The notes under the pieces were generated by a model. It made no database searches. It was not told the DNA's origin and saw only the letters and a program-made list of their open reading frames with translations. From Janibacter sp. HTCC2649 (lineage in GTDB: Bacteria; Actinomycetota; Actinomycetes; Actinomycetales; Dermatophilaceae), in assembly GCF_000152705.1 (NCBI RefSeq), contig NZ_CH672413.1:806001-870000 (forward strand): a stretch of 64,000 nt of DNA, written 5' to 3'. Shown here piece after piece: positions 1-8,995 of the stretch. Position numbers and translations under genes: made by a program. Positions within the stretch are counted from its first letter, which is position 1, and every line of letters starts with the position of its first letter.

Positions 1-44
1 AGCGTCGCACCGGCGGGAAGTGACTCCAGCACCTGGTCGACCAC
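1..44 (-). CDS. possible gene running off the left edge
   Basis: A GTG codon lies two bases after the rpe stop and opens a reading frame of 14 codons (V/M-V-D-Q-V-L-E-S-L-P-A-G-A-T) that leaves the window. The spacing fits translational coupling to rpe, but no Shine-Dalgarno sequence is visible and the fragment is too short to assign to a family. It could equally be noncoding sequence. Confidence 0.25.
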   Translation of the reverse strand, partial: MVDQVLESLPAGAT

Positions 45-46
45 GG

Positions 47-703
47 TCAGTGGGCGTGTGACGCTGCGAGAGAGCGGAGTTCGTTGACGGCACCGGCAGC
101 GGACTCGGCGCCGTAGACCGCCGACCCGGCCACGAACACGTCGGCCCCGGCCTCGGCGCACTTCTCGATGGTCTTGGCGGACACTCCCCCGTCGACCTGG
201 ATCCAGATCTCGCCGCCGTGGCGCTCGACGGCCTGGCGGACCTCGGCCACCTTCGCCATCTGGTCGGCCATGAAGGACTGCCCCCCGAAGCCGGGCTCGA
301 CGGTCATGACGAGCACCATGTCCAGCTCGGGCAGCAGGTCGGCGTAGGGCGCCCACGGGGTTCCGGGCTTGATCGCCATGCCGGCGCGGGCACCGGCGGC
401 GCGGAGCGCACGGGCCAGCGTCTGGGGGTCGCGCGCGGCCTCGATGTGGAACGTCACCGACTGCGCGCCGGCCTCGGCATACGCCGGAGCCCAGCGGTCG
501 GGGTCCTCGATCATGAGGTGGCAGTCGAGCGGGATCGGCGACACCTTGAGCAGCGACTCGACGATCGGCAGCCCGAGCGTGAGGTTGGGGACGAAGTGGT
601 TGTCCATGACGTCGACGTGCGCCCAGTCGGCGTTCGAGATCGCCTCGAGCTCGGACTGGAGGTTGGCGAAGTCGGCGGAGAGGATCGACGGTGAGATCTG
701 CAC
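47..703 (-). CDS. rpe: ribulose-phosphate 3-epimerase
   Basis: This 218-residue protein interconverts ribulose 5-phosphate and xylulose 5-phosphate in the cytosolic pentose phosphate pathway. It has the family's usual length and the TIM-barrel signatures: SPSILSADF at the N terminus, [10 protein letters not shown] at residues 31-40 (catalytic and metal Asp), CHLMIEDP at 61-68, [10 protein letters not shown] at about 135-144 and QVDGG at about 169-173. It starts at GTG. No Shine-Dalgarno sequence precedes it; instead TAGGCT ends exactly six bases upstream, as expected for a leaderless transcript. It lies 42 bases after rsmB on the same strand, in the usual actinobacterial order metK-priA-fmt-rsmB-rpe. 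Confidence 0.97.
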   Translation of the reverse strand: MQISPSILSADFANLQSELEAISNADWAHVDVMDNHFVPNLTLGLPIVESLLKVSPIPLDCHLMIEDPDRWAPAYAEAGAQSVTFHIEAARDPQTLARALRAAGARAGMAIKPGTPWAPYADLLPELDMVLVMTVEPGFGGQSFMADQMAKVAEVRQAVERHGGEIWIQVDGGVSAKTIEKCAEAGADVFVAGSAVYGAESAAGAVNELRSLAASHAH

Positions 704-709
704 GCGAGC

Positions 710-715
710 AGCCTA
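710..715 (-). promoter_or_regulatory. -10 element of rpe (leaderless type)
   Basis: TAGGCT (TANNNT) is separated by exactly six bases from the GTG start of rpe, so transcription would begin at or next to the start codon. Inferred from spacing; no good -35 is visible. Confidence 0.5.
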
Positions 716-745
716 CGGGTGGGACGGCAGCCGGCCCGAGGACCC

Positions 746-2248
746 TCAGGCCTTCTTGCGCAGCAGCGTGAAGAACATCGCGTCGGTGCCGTGCACGTGC
801 GGCCACAGCTGCACCGACGGGCCGTCGCCGAGGTCGTGGAGGACCTCGCCGGAGGCGTCGCGGAAGAACTCGCGAGCGTCGACGACGTCGATGTCGTCGC
901 GCTTCTTCAGCACGTCGCGCACCACGAAGGTCGTCTCGGCCGGGTGCGGGCTGCACGTGGCGTAGCCGACGAGTCCACCCGGAGCGACCGCATCGAGGGC
1001 ACTGCGCAAGAGGTCGCGCTGGAGCGGGCCGAGCTGGACGAGGTCGCTCGGCTGGCGACGCCACCGGGCTTCGGGTCGCCGACGCAGCGCGCCGAGACCC
1101 GTGCACGGCGCATCCACGAGAACGCGCCCGTATGCCGCCGGCTCGGCTTCTCCGACCTCGCGGCCGTCCGTGGTGCGCACCTCGATGCGCCGCCCCGCGG
1201 CCCTGGCCAGCGCGATGACGGGTTCGAGGGTGCTGCGGACGAGGTCCGCGCGGTGGTCACTGATCTCCACGGCGACGAGGTCGGCGTCGGCCTCGACGGC
1301 GAGCGCTCCGAGGACGCCGCTCTTGCCACCGGGTCCGGCGCAGAGGTCGAGCCAGCGGTGGGGCACGTCGGAGTCGACGGGGGCCATGGCGAGGGCGGCG
1401 GACAGGAGCTGCGATCCCTCGTCCTGGACCGCGGCGCGTCGGTCACGGATCGCGGCGATGGCGCCGGGCTCGCCGTGCTCGAGGACGGCCCCGAACGGTG
1501 AGGTCGCACTGGCCGTGGCACCGGCATCGACGAGCTCGTCGACCGTCGCGAGGCCGGGGCGGGCCACGAGGCTCACCTTGGCGGGGATGTTGTCGCTGTC
1601 GAGGAGCTCGCGCAGCTCGCCGTCGACGGTCTCGGCGGTGGCCCGACCCCCGGTGAGGAGGGCGCCACGCAGGGCGCTCACGACCCATTCGGGGTGCGAG
1701 TACTCCACGGCGAGCGCTGCCGTCGAGCCGCCCTCGGGAACGACCTGGGTCACCCACTCTTCGCGGGTGCGTTCGCTGATCCGGCGCATCACGGCGTTGA
1801 CGAAGCCACTGGCCCCTGCGCCGCTCACGGTGCGGGCGAGCCCGACGGTCTGGTCGGCCGCGGCGTGCGTCGGCACCCGCATGCCGAGCAGCTGGTGGGC
1901 CCCGAGCCGGAGGACGTCGAGGACGCCGCTGTCGATCGTGGATGTCGAGCGATCGGCCGCCCGCTCGATGACGGCGTCGTAGAAGCCCTGCATCCGCAGC
2001 GTCCCGAAGGCCAGCTCGGTGGCGAATGCCGCGTCGCGCGAGTCCAGTTTGTGGCGACGAATGATGGCCGGGAACTCGAGGTTCGCGTACGCGCCGTCAT
2101 CGACCGCCCGAAGGAGTGTGTATGCCGCGAGCCGTGCCGGTTCGGCGTGCTTCGCGCGCTCGCTCGGCTTCTGCAGGGAGCGCTGGCTGCCACGGGGGCC
2201 CGAGCGTCCTTGGGGGCGTCGGGGCTGGGCGGAGTCGGGGGCGGGCAT
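746..2248 (-). CDS. rsmB: 16S rRNA (cytosine-967-C5)-methyltransferase RsmB
   Basis: This 500-residue protein should methylate C967 of 16S rRNA using SAM. The first ~35 residues are basic and low complexity. A NusB-like RNA-binding domain follows (roughly 35-170), then the Rossmann methyltransferase domain with the SAM loop DLCAGPGGKSG. Both catalytic cysteines of the family are present, in DAPCTGLGALRRRPE and YATCSPHPAET. The start ATG shares its A with the fmt stop (TGATG), so translation is coupled to fmt. Length and motif order fit RsmB rather than RsmF. Confidence 0.95.
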   Translation of the reverse strand: MPAPDSAQPRRPQGRSGPRGSQRSLQKPSERAKHAEPARLAAYTLLRAVDDGAYANLEFPAIIRRHKLDSRDAAFATELAFGTLRMQGFYDAVIERAADRSTSTIDSGVLDVLRLGAHQLLGMRVPTHAAADQTVGLARTVSGAGASGFVNAVMRRISERTREEWVTQVVPEGGSTAALAVEYSHPEWVVSALRGALLTGGRATAETVDGELRELLDSDNIPAKVSLVARPGLATVDELVDAGATASATSPFGAVLEHGEPGAIAAIRDRRAAVQDEGSQLLSAALAMAPVDSDVPHRWLDLCAGPGGKSGVLGALAVEADADLVAVEISDHRADLVRSTLEPVIALARAAGRRIEVRTTDGREVGEAEPAAYGRVLVDAPCTGLGALRRRPEARWRRQPSDLVQLGPLQRDLLRSALDAVAPGGLVGYATCSPHPAETTFVVRDVLKKRDDIDVVDAREFFRDASGEVLHDLGDGPSVQLWPHVHGTDAMFFTLLRKKA

Positions 2249-3216
2249 CAGGTCAGCGTAGTGGCGCGACCGAGCACCTCACGCGCGTCGATCCGCACGC
2301 CCCGGGCCCAGTCAGCGGCCGCCATGGGCTTCTTGCCCTGGGGGCGCACCTCACCGAGAGTCACCACACCGGACGCCGTGCCGACGTGGACTGCCTTCTT
2401 GGTGACGTGGACCTCCCCCGGGCTCAACGGTTCCGAGCTCTCTCGGGCCTCGAGGGCATCAGCGCCGGCAACGACGAAGGGACCGATTCCGAGCCGCTCG
2501 CCCCGAAAGGTCGTCCACGCACCCGGCGCAGGGGTGCACCCGCGCACGTGGCGACTCACGGCATACGCCGGCGTCGTCCACGTGATCTCCGCATCGGCGG
2601 TCGTGAGCTTCGCGGCGTGCGAGACGCCTTCGGCGGGCTGGGGCACGGCGTGCAGGTCGCCGCTCTCGAGGCCGTCCATCGTCGCGACGAGCAGACCCGC
2701 GCCGGCGTGGGCCAGGCGGTCGAGAAGCACACCGGAGGTGTCGTCAGGGCGGATCGTCTCGGTCATCAGCCCGAGGACAGGTCCAGTGTCGAGGCCCGCC
2801 TCGATGACGAACGTCGTGGCACCGGTGGCCTCGTCGCCGGCCATGATGGCGCGCTGCACCGGGGCGGCTCCGCGCCAGGCCGGGAGCACCGAGAAGTGCA
2901 GGTTGATCCAGCCATGGACCGGGATGTCCAGGACGTCAGGCGGAAGGAGCGCGCCATAGGCGACCACGGGGCACGCATCGGGCGCGATCTCACGCAGCCG
3001 CTCCTGGAACTCCGGGTCACGCGGAGACACCGGCGTGAGCACCTCGATCCCACGCTCGACCGCCAGGGCCTTGACCGGCGAGGGGTGCAGGGTGCGACCG
3101 CGACCCGCACGGGCGTCGGGTCGGGTGAGGACCGCGACGACTTCGTGCGGTGAGGCCAGCAGGGCCTCGAGGGCGGGCACGGCGGTCTCGGGGGTGCCGG
3201 CGAAGACCAGCCTCAT
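2248..3216 (-). CDS. fmt: methionyl-tRNA formyltransferase
   Basis: It formylates the initiator Met-tRNA with 10-formyl-THF. The 322-residue length is typical. Visible motifs are [10 protein letters not shown] at the N terminus, HPSPVKALA, the active-site block [18 protein letters not shown] (the family's H-x-S-x-LP-x-xRG pattern) and GLDTGPVL; a C-terminal tRNA-binding domain follows. It lies between priA and rsmB, starting 36 bases after the priA stop and overlapping rsmB by one base. A TAGACT hexamer overlapping the priA stop could be its own -10. Confidence 0.97.
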   Translation of the reverse strand: MRLVFAGTPETAVPALEALLASPHEVVAVLTRPDARAGRGRTLHPSPVKALAVERGIEVLTPVSPRDPEFQERLREIAPDACPVVAYGALLPPDVLDIPVHGWINLHFSVLPAWRGAAPVQRAIMAGDEATGATTFVIEAGLDTGPVLGLMTETIRPDDTSGVLLDRLAHAGAGLLVATMDGLESGDLHAVPQPAEGVSHAAKLTTADAEITWTTPAYAVSRHVRGCTPAPGAWTTFRGERLGIGPFVVAGADALEARESSEPLSPGEVHVTKKAVHVGTASGVVTLGEVRPQGKKPMAAADWARGVRIDAREVLGRATTLT

Positions 3217-3252
3217 CGGGGGTTGCAGCTCTGGCTCGTCACGCAGGTCAGT

Positions 3253-5301
3253 CTACGAAGGGTCGCGAGGATCGAGCCGAGCGGTCAGGGGCGCCGTGTC
3301 CTTGCGCGCAGAGCGACGGGCCCGCATCGCCGCCACCTCGGCCGCGAGGGCCGGGCCGTCGGACAGCGGTGCACTGAGCACCATCCGCTCGGTCTCGGCG
3401 TCGACGGGCAACGGGCCGAGGACCCGCACGGACTCCCCCAGCCGCATCTCGGTCACGGCGGCTTGGAGCGCGGCCCGGGCACCGGTCAGCGTCGCCACTC
3501 GCGCCGTCGGGGGCAGGGAGAGTTCCGTGCGCTCGGCCAGCTCGCGGTCGGCGAACCACGCCGGGTCCCAGCGCACGAGCGCTTCGATGGCAGGGACAGT
3601 CGTGTGCGTCGGAACCCCCGCGAGCACAGCGACTCCCCCATCAGCCGCACCGCGGGTGAGTGCGACAGCGTTCATCCACCGTCGCAGCGACTCCTCGGCC
3701 GCGTCCAGGGTCGGGCGGTCGAGCAGGGCCCACGCGTCAAGGAGCAGGCAGGCGGCATACCCGCCGTCGGCAACGGGCTCGGCACCCGGCGTCGAGATCA
3801 CGAGGCGCGGCTTGGCATCGACATGGTCGACGACGGCTCCGGCGCCCGAGGTCGCCACCGGCACACCCGGGAACGCTCGCCCCAGCTCCTCGGCCGTCCG
3901 GCGCGCGCCGACAACCGACGAGCGCAACCGTGGGGACCCACAGTGCGAGCACTCGAAGCGAGTCTCGACCGCTCCGCACCAGCGACAGGTCGGCGGCTGA
4001 CCGGGACCCGCGAGTCCGAGCGGACCAGCACACACCCGACAGCGCGCCGGTCGTCGGCAGTCCTGGCACGAGAGCGAGGGCAGATAGCCGCGTCGAGGCA
4101 CCTGCACGAGCACGGGTCCGCGAGCGAGAGCGTCCTTGGCGACCTGCCAGGCCATCGACGGCAGGTGCGCTCGGGCGGCTGCGGGATCCCGGGCCAGGTC
4201 GGACCCCTCACCGGCGACGCGCACCCGGGCCACGACCTTGCGCAGCGCGGACCGGTCGACATCGAGGCCGACGACGACACCTTCCGCGCACCACTGCGCC
4301 AGCGCCGCGCTGCGGGTGAACCCAGCGCTGAGCAGCGCGGCCCCTTCGAGCTCGGCGCGGATCCGGGCCACCTGCCGCACCTGCGGGTAGGGCGCCCGCG
4401 GCTCGTCGTGAAGGTCGTCGCCGTCGTCCCACCATGCGACCAGACCGAGGTCACGCACCGGGGCGAACGCCGCCGCCCGGTTGCCGACGACAACGCGCGC
4501 GTGACCGCGCACCAGCTTCAGGTATGCCGTGTAGCGGGCCTGCGGCCCTTGGTCCGCGGTGAGGCGGACGTGGTGCCCCTTGCCGAGGCGTTCGGTGAGC
4601 GCGGCCTCGACGCGCACGACGTCGCGCGCGTCGGGAACCACGAGAATGCTGCCGCGGTCGCCGGCCAACGCTGCCGCCGCCGCGTCGGCCAGCAGGCGCG
4701 GCCAGTCCTCGGTGGGTTCGGTCGTCGGCGCTGCGAGCACCGAGGCTGCCGGACCCTCACCGGCGGTGACCCGGGAAAGGAAGGCCGGCCCCACGGCATA
4801 CCGGCTCCAGGCGGAGGACACGGAAACCGGCACGGCGTCGACGTCAGGTGCGTCGAGCGCAAGGGCCTTTTCGGCAGCGGCGTGGCGAGGCGGCACGGCA
4901 AGCCGCAGCACATCACCCACGACCCCGCCGTAGCGACGCGCCACCGCCTGGGCGGTCGCGAGCACCAGTGGGGTGAGCACCGCCTCGGGCGAGACCACCC
5001 GCCGGATGAGCGCCAGGCGGCCTTCGTGTTCGGGTTCGGCCGTGCGTGAGATGACGAAGCCGTCGAGGTCCTGTCCGGCGAACCGCACCTTGACCCGCAC
5101 GCCCGGCGAGACGTCGTCGGCCAGGACAGCGGGCACGAGGTACTCGAACGGTCGGTCCAGGTGCGCGAGCCCCGTGTCGACGAGCACGGACGCCACGGGG
5201 TCGACCTCGGCGACGGGCTCGCCCCCCGTCTTGGGTTTCGGCCGAGGCCGGGCAGCAGGCTGGATGAGCTCCAGCTGCGTCCCCTCACCCGGCTCGGTCA
5301 T
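3253..5301 (-). CDS. priA: primosomal protein N' (PriA), ATPase motifs degenerate
   Basis: This 682-residue homologue of replication-restart PriA has the N-terminal DNA-binding domain (VASVLVDTGLAHLDRPFEYLVP) and the zinc-binding insert with four CxxC pairs between roughly residues 400 and 460 (CQDC, CRVC, CRWC, CSHC). The helicase core is not intact. The usual GxTGSGKT Walker A position reads LAAPTTEPTEDW, and the DEEH box position reads AWWDDGDDLHDE, so ATP hydrolysis is unlikely. This is a known property of actinobacterial PriA. TAGTTT lies exactly six bases before the ATG, suggesting a leaderless message. Confidence 0.93.
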   Translation of the reverse strand: MTEPGEGTQLELIQPAARPRPKPKTGGEPVAEVDPVASVLVDTGLAHLDRPFEYLVPAVLADDVSPGVRVKVRFAGQDLDGFVISRTAEPEHEGRLALIRRVVSPEAVLTPLVLATAQAVARRYGGVVGDVLRLAVPPRHAAAEKALALDAPDVDAVPVSVSSAWSRYAVGPAFLSRVTAGEGPAASVLAAPTTEPTEDWPRLLADAAAAALAGDRGSILVVPDARDVVRVEAALTERLGKGHHVRLTADQGPQARYTAYLKLVRGHARVVVGNRAAAFAPVRDLGLVAWWDDGDDLHDEPRAPYPQVRQVARIRAELEGAALLSAGFTRSAALAQWCAEGVVVGLDVDRSALRKVVARVRVAGEGSDLARDPAAARAHLPSMAWQVAKDALARGPVLVQVPRRGYLPSLSCQDCRRPARCRVCAGPLGLAGPGQPPTCRWCGAVETRFECSHCGSPRLRSSVVGARRTAEELGRAFPGVPVATSGAGAVVDHVDAKPRLVISTPGAEPVADGGYAACLLLDAWALLDRPTLDAAEESLRRWMNAVALTRGAADGGVAVLAGVPTHTTVPAIEALVRWDPAWFADRELAERTELSLPPTARVATLTGARAALQAAVTEMRLGESVRVLGPLPVDAETERMVLSAPLSDGPALAAEVAAMRARRSARKDTAPLTARLDPRDPS

Positions 5302-5307
5302 GTCCCG

Positions 5308-5313
5308 AAACTA
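5308..5313 (-). promoter_or_regulatory. -10 element of priA (leaderless type)
   Basis: TAGTTT followed by six bases and the priA ATG, with no Shine-Dalgarno sequence. Same spacing as many other genes in the window. Confidence 0.5.
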
Positions 5314-5331
5314 GACGATGGGGCGGACAGG

Positions 5332-6114
5332 TCAGGTGTCGAGGTGCTGCAGCAAGAGCGCCGTCGTCTCGTCGGGACGCTCGAGTGACGGGAGATGGCC
5401 AGCCCAGGCGAGCTCGACCAGCTCGGCGCCCGGCACCTCGCGGGCCAGCAGGGTGGCGATGTCGCGGTGGTGCGCGACGTCGTGGGCCCCGGCGACGACC
5501 AGCGTCGGTGCCGTCACGGCCCGCGGGTCGACCTCGATGTGTTCCGCCCGCGGCGGCGGGTCCTGCTCGTCGGCGGCGAGCTGCACCTCGAAGGCACGGC
5601 GCTGCATCCGGGCGATGTCGTCCCGCACCTGCGGCGAGGCCTCGGGACCGGCCCAGAGGTCGACGTTCAGCGCGGTGGCCCCCTCCACGTCACCGGCCTC
5701 CAGCAGCTCGTCCTCCCGCTCGCCGAAGGCCAGGACGACGGGGTCGGTGACCTCGAGCCCGCGGTACGCCGGGCAGAGCAGGACGAGCGATGAGACCCGG
5801 TCAGGATGACGGGTCGCGAGCTCGAGCGCCACCCGTCCGCCGAAGGAGGCGCCGACGACGGCAGCCCGCTCGATGCCGAGCTCGTCGAGGAGGTGCACGA
5901 CGTCGTCGGCGTCGGCGTACGTCTCCCCCGGCTGCGGCGTCTCGCCGAAGCCACGCAGGTCCGGCGCGATGACACGGTGGCCGGCGGCGAGGCCCTGGAG
6001 CAGCGGCGACCACATCCCCCTGTCGGTGACAGCCGAGTGGAGTAGCACGACAGCGGGTCCACTGCCCTCGTCGTCGTGCGCGAGGAGCAGCGGGTCCGAA
6101 TTGTCGGTGGTCAG
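5332..6114 (-). CDS. alpha/beta hydrolase, probably starting at CTG
   Basis: An alpha/beta hydrolase of unknown substrate. It has the nucleophile elbow GASFGG, the strand/oxyanion region APDLRGFGETP, the acid in VVAGAHD and the catalytic His in WAGHLPSLE. The only ATG/GTG-type start (GTG at 6048) would cut into the first conserved beta strand (DEGSGPAVVLLHS). Homologous sequence continues in frame upstream to a CTG at 6114, which has AAGGG about eight bases before it and lies just after the metK stop. No ATG, GTG or TTG exists in that stretch. The CTG start gives 260 residues, a normal family length. The hydrolase call is firm; the start is inferred. Confidence 0.8.
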   Translation of the reverse strand: MTTDNSDPLLLAHDDEGSGPAVVLLHSAVTDRGMWSPLLQGLAAGHRVIAPDLRGFGETPQPGETYADADDVVHLLDELGIERAAVVGASFGGRVALELATRHPDRVSSLVLLCPAYRGLEVTDPVVLAFGEREDELLEAGDVEGATALNVDLWAGPEASPQVRDDIARMQRRAFEVQLAADEQDPPPRAEHIEVDPRAVTAPTLVVAGAHDVAHHRDIATLLAREVPGAELVELAWAGHLPSLERPDETTALLLQHLDT

Positions 6115-6119
6115 CGTCT

Positions 6120-7340
6120 TCAGCCCTTGACCGCGCGCTGGAGGTCCTCGACGCGGTCGAGGCGCTCCCAGGTGAACGGGTTGTCGTAGCCAGCCGCCTC
6201 GGTGCGACCGAAGTGGCCGTAGGCCGCGGTCGGCTTGTAGATCGGGCGGAGCAGGTCGAGTGCGTCGAGGATCGCGGCGGGCCGCAGGTCGAAGACGGAC
6301 AGGATCGCGTCCTGGATCTTGTCGGCCGGGACCGTCTCGGTGCCGAAGGTCTCGACGTAGATGCCGACGGGCTGGGCCTTGCCGATCGCGTAGGCGACCT
6401 GGACCTCGCAGCGACGGGCGAGGCCCGCGGCGACGACGTTCTTGGCGACCCAGCGCGTGGCGTAGGCGGCCGAGCGGTCGACCTTGCTCGGGTCCTTGCC
6501 CGAGAAGGCGCCGCCACCGTGGCGGGCCATGCCGCCGTAGGTGTCGACGATGATCTTGCGACCGGTGAGGCCGGCGTCGCCCATCGGACCGCCGATGACG
6601 AACGTCCCCGTCGGATTGATGAGGGAGCGGTAGTCGGAGGTGTCGAGGTCCGTGCCGTGCTCGGCCAGCTCGGCGAGCACCGGTGCGATGACGTGCTTCT
6701 CGATGTCGGGGCTGAGCAGTCCGTCGAGGGAGATGCCGTCGGCGTGCTGGGTCGAGAGGACGACGGTGTCGAGCTTGACGGCCTTGTCGCCGTCGTAGCT
6801 GATCGTCACCTGCGTCTTGCCGTCCGGGCGGAGGTAGGCGAGCTCCTCGCTCTTGCGGACCGCCGTGAGTCGCTCGGCCAGGCGGTGGGCGAGGTAGATC
6901 GGGAGCGGCATGAGCTCGGCGGTGTCGTCGCAGGCGTAGCCGAACATGAGGCCCTGGTCGCCGGCGCCCTGCTTGTCGAGCGGGTCGATTCCTCCCGTGC
7001 GGCTCTCATAGGCCGTGTCGACGCCCTGCGCGATGTCGGGGCTCTGCTGACCGATGGAGACCTCGACGCCACAGGAGGCGCCGTCGAAGCCCTTGGTCGA
7101 CGAGTCGTAGCCGATGCCCAGGACCGTGTCGCGCACGATCTTGGGGATCTCGACGTAGGCCTCGGTGGTCACCTCACCGGCGACGTGGACGAGACCAGTC
7201 GTCACCATCGTCTCGACGGCGACACGGGCTCCGGGGTCCTGCGCCAGCATGGCGTCGAGGATCGAGTCGGAGATCTGGTCACAGATCTTGTCGGGGTGAC
7301 CCTCGGTGACGGACTCGGACGTGAACAGGCGTGCAGCCAC
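6120..7340 (-). CDS. metK: S-adenosylmethionine synthetase
   Basis: It makes SAM from methionine and ATP. The 406-residue protein has all family signatures: [20 protein letters not shown] near the N terminus, [12 protein letters not shown] around residue 130 and [19 protein letters not shown] around 265. It starts at GTG with AAGGAG eight bases upstream. The leader carries a short GC hairpin (7372-7388), but no recognisable SAM riboswitch core. It heads the minus-strand run metK-hydrolase-priA-fmt-rsmB-rpe. Confidence 0.98.
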   Translation of the reverse strand: MAARLFTSESVTEGHPDKICDQISDSILDAMLAQDPGARVAVETMVTTGLVHVAGEVTTEAYVEIPKIVRDTVLGIGYDSSTKGFDGASCGVEVSIGQQSPDIAQGVDTAYESRTGGIDPLDKQGAGDQGLMFGYACDDTAELMPLPIYLAHRLAERLTAVRKSEELAYLRPDGKTQVTISYDGDKAVKLDTVVLSTQHADGISLDGLLSPDIEKHVIAPVLAELAEHGTDLDTSDYRSLINPTGTFVIGGPMGDAGLTGRKIIVDTYGGMARHGGGAFSGKDPSKVDRSAAYATRWVAKNVVAAGLARRCEVQVAYAIGKAQPVGIYVETFGTETVPADKIQDAILSVFDLRPAAILDALDLLRPIYKPTAAYGHFGRTEAAGYDNPFTWERLDRVEDLQRAVKG

Positions 7341-7371
7341 CCGGGGTACTCCTTCGTGCGGAACGGTTCAT

Positions 7372-7388
7372 CGCGCCGTCGCGGCGCG
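7372..7388 (-). other. GC hairpin in the metK leader
   Basis: CGCGCCG-TCG-CGGCGCG, a 7-bp perfect stem with a 3-base loop, lies about 30 bases upstream of metK. It could be a simple 5' UTR structure; I see no known riboswitch architecture around it. Confidence 0.4.
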
Positions 7389-7501
7389 AGACCGCCAAAT
7401 CTAACCCGTCCCGATGCCCGGCGGGGGTGGCGCCCACCACATGGGAGGTGATGCGCCCCACGAGGGGCCGTTCTCGGGCCGCAGGACTCGTCGCGAGATG
7501 C

Positions 7502-7507
7502 CAGAAT
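7502..7507 (+). promoter_or_regulatory. -10 element of the first coiled-coil gene (leaderless type)
   Basis: CAGAAT followed by six bases and the GTG at 7514, with no Shine-Dalgarno sequence. Confidence 0.45.
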
Positions 7508-7513
7508 GTCCGC

Positions 7514-8995
7514 GTGAACGACCGGCCGGAGACCTTGGCCCCTCAGAGTTCGTCACGTCCCACGATCACGTCGGCGGCGAGCTCGACATCCGGCGACCCC
7601 CTCGACCTCCTGGCCCGGGCCCAGATGCTCGCCGACCAGGTGCGCGGCGAGTCGATCCGCGAGGTGGCCGAGGCCCGTCGCGACGCCGCTCAGGTGCGGG
7701 CCCGCACCGCCGACGCCCTCTCGGAGCTCGAGAACGTCGAGGCCACCCTGGCCGCTGCCCGCGCCGAGGCTGACTCGGTCATCGAGGCAGCACGCCAAGA
7801 GGCACAGGCCCTCCTTGCCGACGCGTCAGATCAGGCCAACCTCCTGCGCGCCCGCTCGTCCAAGACCGCCGACGAAGCCCTGTCGATCGCTGAGGACGAC
7901 GCCGCAAAGCGCCTTGCCGATGCCGATCGCCGGGCCCACGAGATCCTCGAGACGGCGGAGCGCTCGAGCCGAGAGCTTCTCGACCGGACGGCGGCCGACG
8001 TTGCCACGGCTCGCTCCGCGTGGGAGGCCGACCGCGCGACCGCCGAGGTGGAGATCTCTCGCCTGCGCGAGCTGGCCGAGGTCGAGGCAGCAACGCTTCG
8101 CAGCGAAACAGACGCGTATGCCGCCGCGCACCGTGACGATGCCGAGCGTCACGTGAGTGCCCGGCTGGCCGAGATCGACCGCCTCACCTCTGATGCCTCG
8201 AGTGAGCGCGAGCAGGTCCTCCAGCAGGCACGTGATGAGGCTGCCGCGCATCTCGAGCAGATGCGCGGCGAGGCCGACGGCGTCGTGGAGTCCGCCCAGA
8301 CCCACCTGGCGTGGGCGCAGGCGACGGTTCGCGAGATCCTCGACAAGACCGAGCGTGAGACGTCGGCCCAGAGGCGTGAGGTCCACCAGGCCCTGGCCGA
8401 GCGCGCCAAGCAGAGCCGGGACCGAGCAGCGACCCTGCTCGCCTCCGCAACGGCCCGATCCACCGACCTGGGTGCCGAGGCCGCGGCCGAGTCGGACCGG
8501 ACCCGCGCCCAGGCCACGTCAGTTCTCGAGGAGGCCAGGGCCGACGCTGCGCGCACCCTCGACGACGCTCGCCGGGAGGCCGAGCGGATCACGCAGAGTG
8601 CCCGCGAACGCGCCCAGGAGGCGGAGGCCCGGGCCGAACGCCGACTGGGCGAGGCCGAGCGCGGTGCCCAGCTCGTGCGCCAGAGCGCCGCCGACGACAT
8701 CGAGCAGTTCCAACGCCAGGCACATGAGCAGCACCGGGCCGCTCGTGCCGAGATCCTGCGGATCACCGACGAGGCACAGCGCCGCTCCGACGAGATCCGC
8801 GCCGAGGCCCAGGACAGCGTGACCCGTGCCCGAGCCGAGGTGGCCGTTCTGGCTGCCCGTCGCGATGCCATCACGACCCAGCTGGGCGACCTCAGCGGCG
8901 TCATCGATGCCCTGTCCGTCGCCGACTTCCCCTCCCCTGCCCCCACCGACGAAGAACCCCTGCCACCGCCCACCCAGCACCAGGAGTCCCGATGA
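7514..8995 (+). CDS. long coiled-coil protein, possible polar scaffold
   Basis: I recognise no named family. The GTG start at 7514 gives 493 residues: about 45 residues of low-complexity head, a short LARAQMLADQVRGESI segment, then almost continuous Ala/Glu/Arg-rich heptads to near residue 450 and a Pro-rich tail. There is no signal peptide or membrane segment, so it should be cytoplasmic and filament-forming. Its stop overlaps the ATG of the next coiled-coil gene (ATGA), implying fixed co-production. The composition recalls the Streptomyces polar filament proteins Scy and FilP, but this is an analogy from architecture. It interrupts the usual coaBC-metK neighbourhood. Confidence 0.8.
   Translation: MNDRPETLAPQSSSRPTITSAASSTSGDPLDLLARAQMLADQVRGESIREVAEARRDAAQVRARTADALSELENVEATLAAARAEADSVIEAARQEAQALLADASDQANLLRARSSKTADEALSIAEDDAAKRLADADRRAHEILETAERSSRELLDRTAADVATARSAWEADRATAEVEISRLRELAEVEAATLRSETDAYAAAHRDDAERHVSARLAEIDRLTSDASSEREQVLQQARDEAAAHLEQMRGEADGVVESAQTHLAWAQATVREILDKTERETSAQRREVHQALAERAKQSRDRAATLLASATARSTDLGAEAAAESDRTRAQATSVLEEARADAARTLDDARREAERITQSARERAQEAEARAERRLGEAERGAQLVRQSAADDIEQFQRQAHEQHRAARAEILRITDEAQRRSDEIRAEAQDSVTRARAEVAVLAARRDAITTQLGDLSGVIDALSVADFPSPAPTDEEPLPPPTQHQESR

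Noticed and set aside
7341-7513. SAM riboswitch upstream of metK
   Set aside because: Only a small GC hairpin is seen; no conserved SAM-I, II or IV core could be traced, and the region also carries the divergent promoter.
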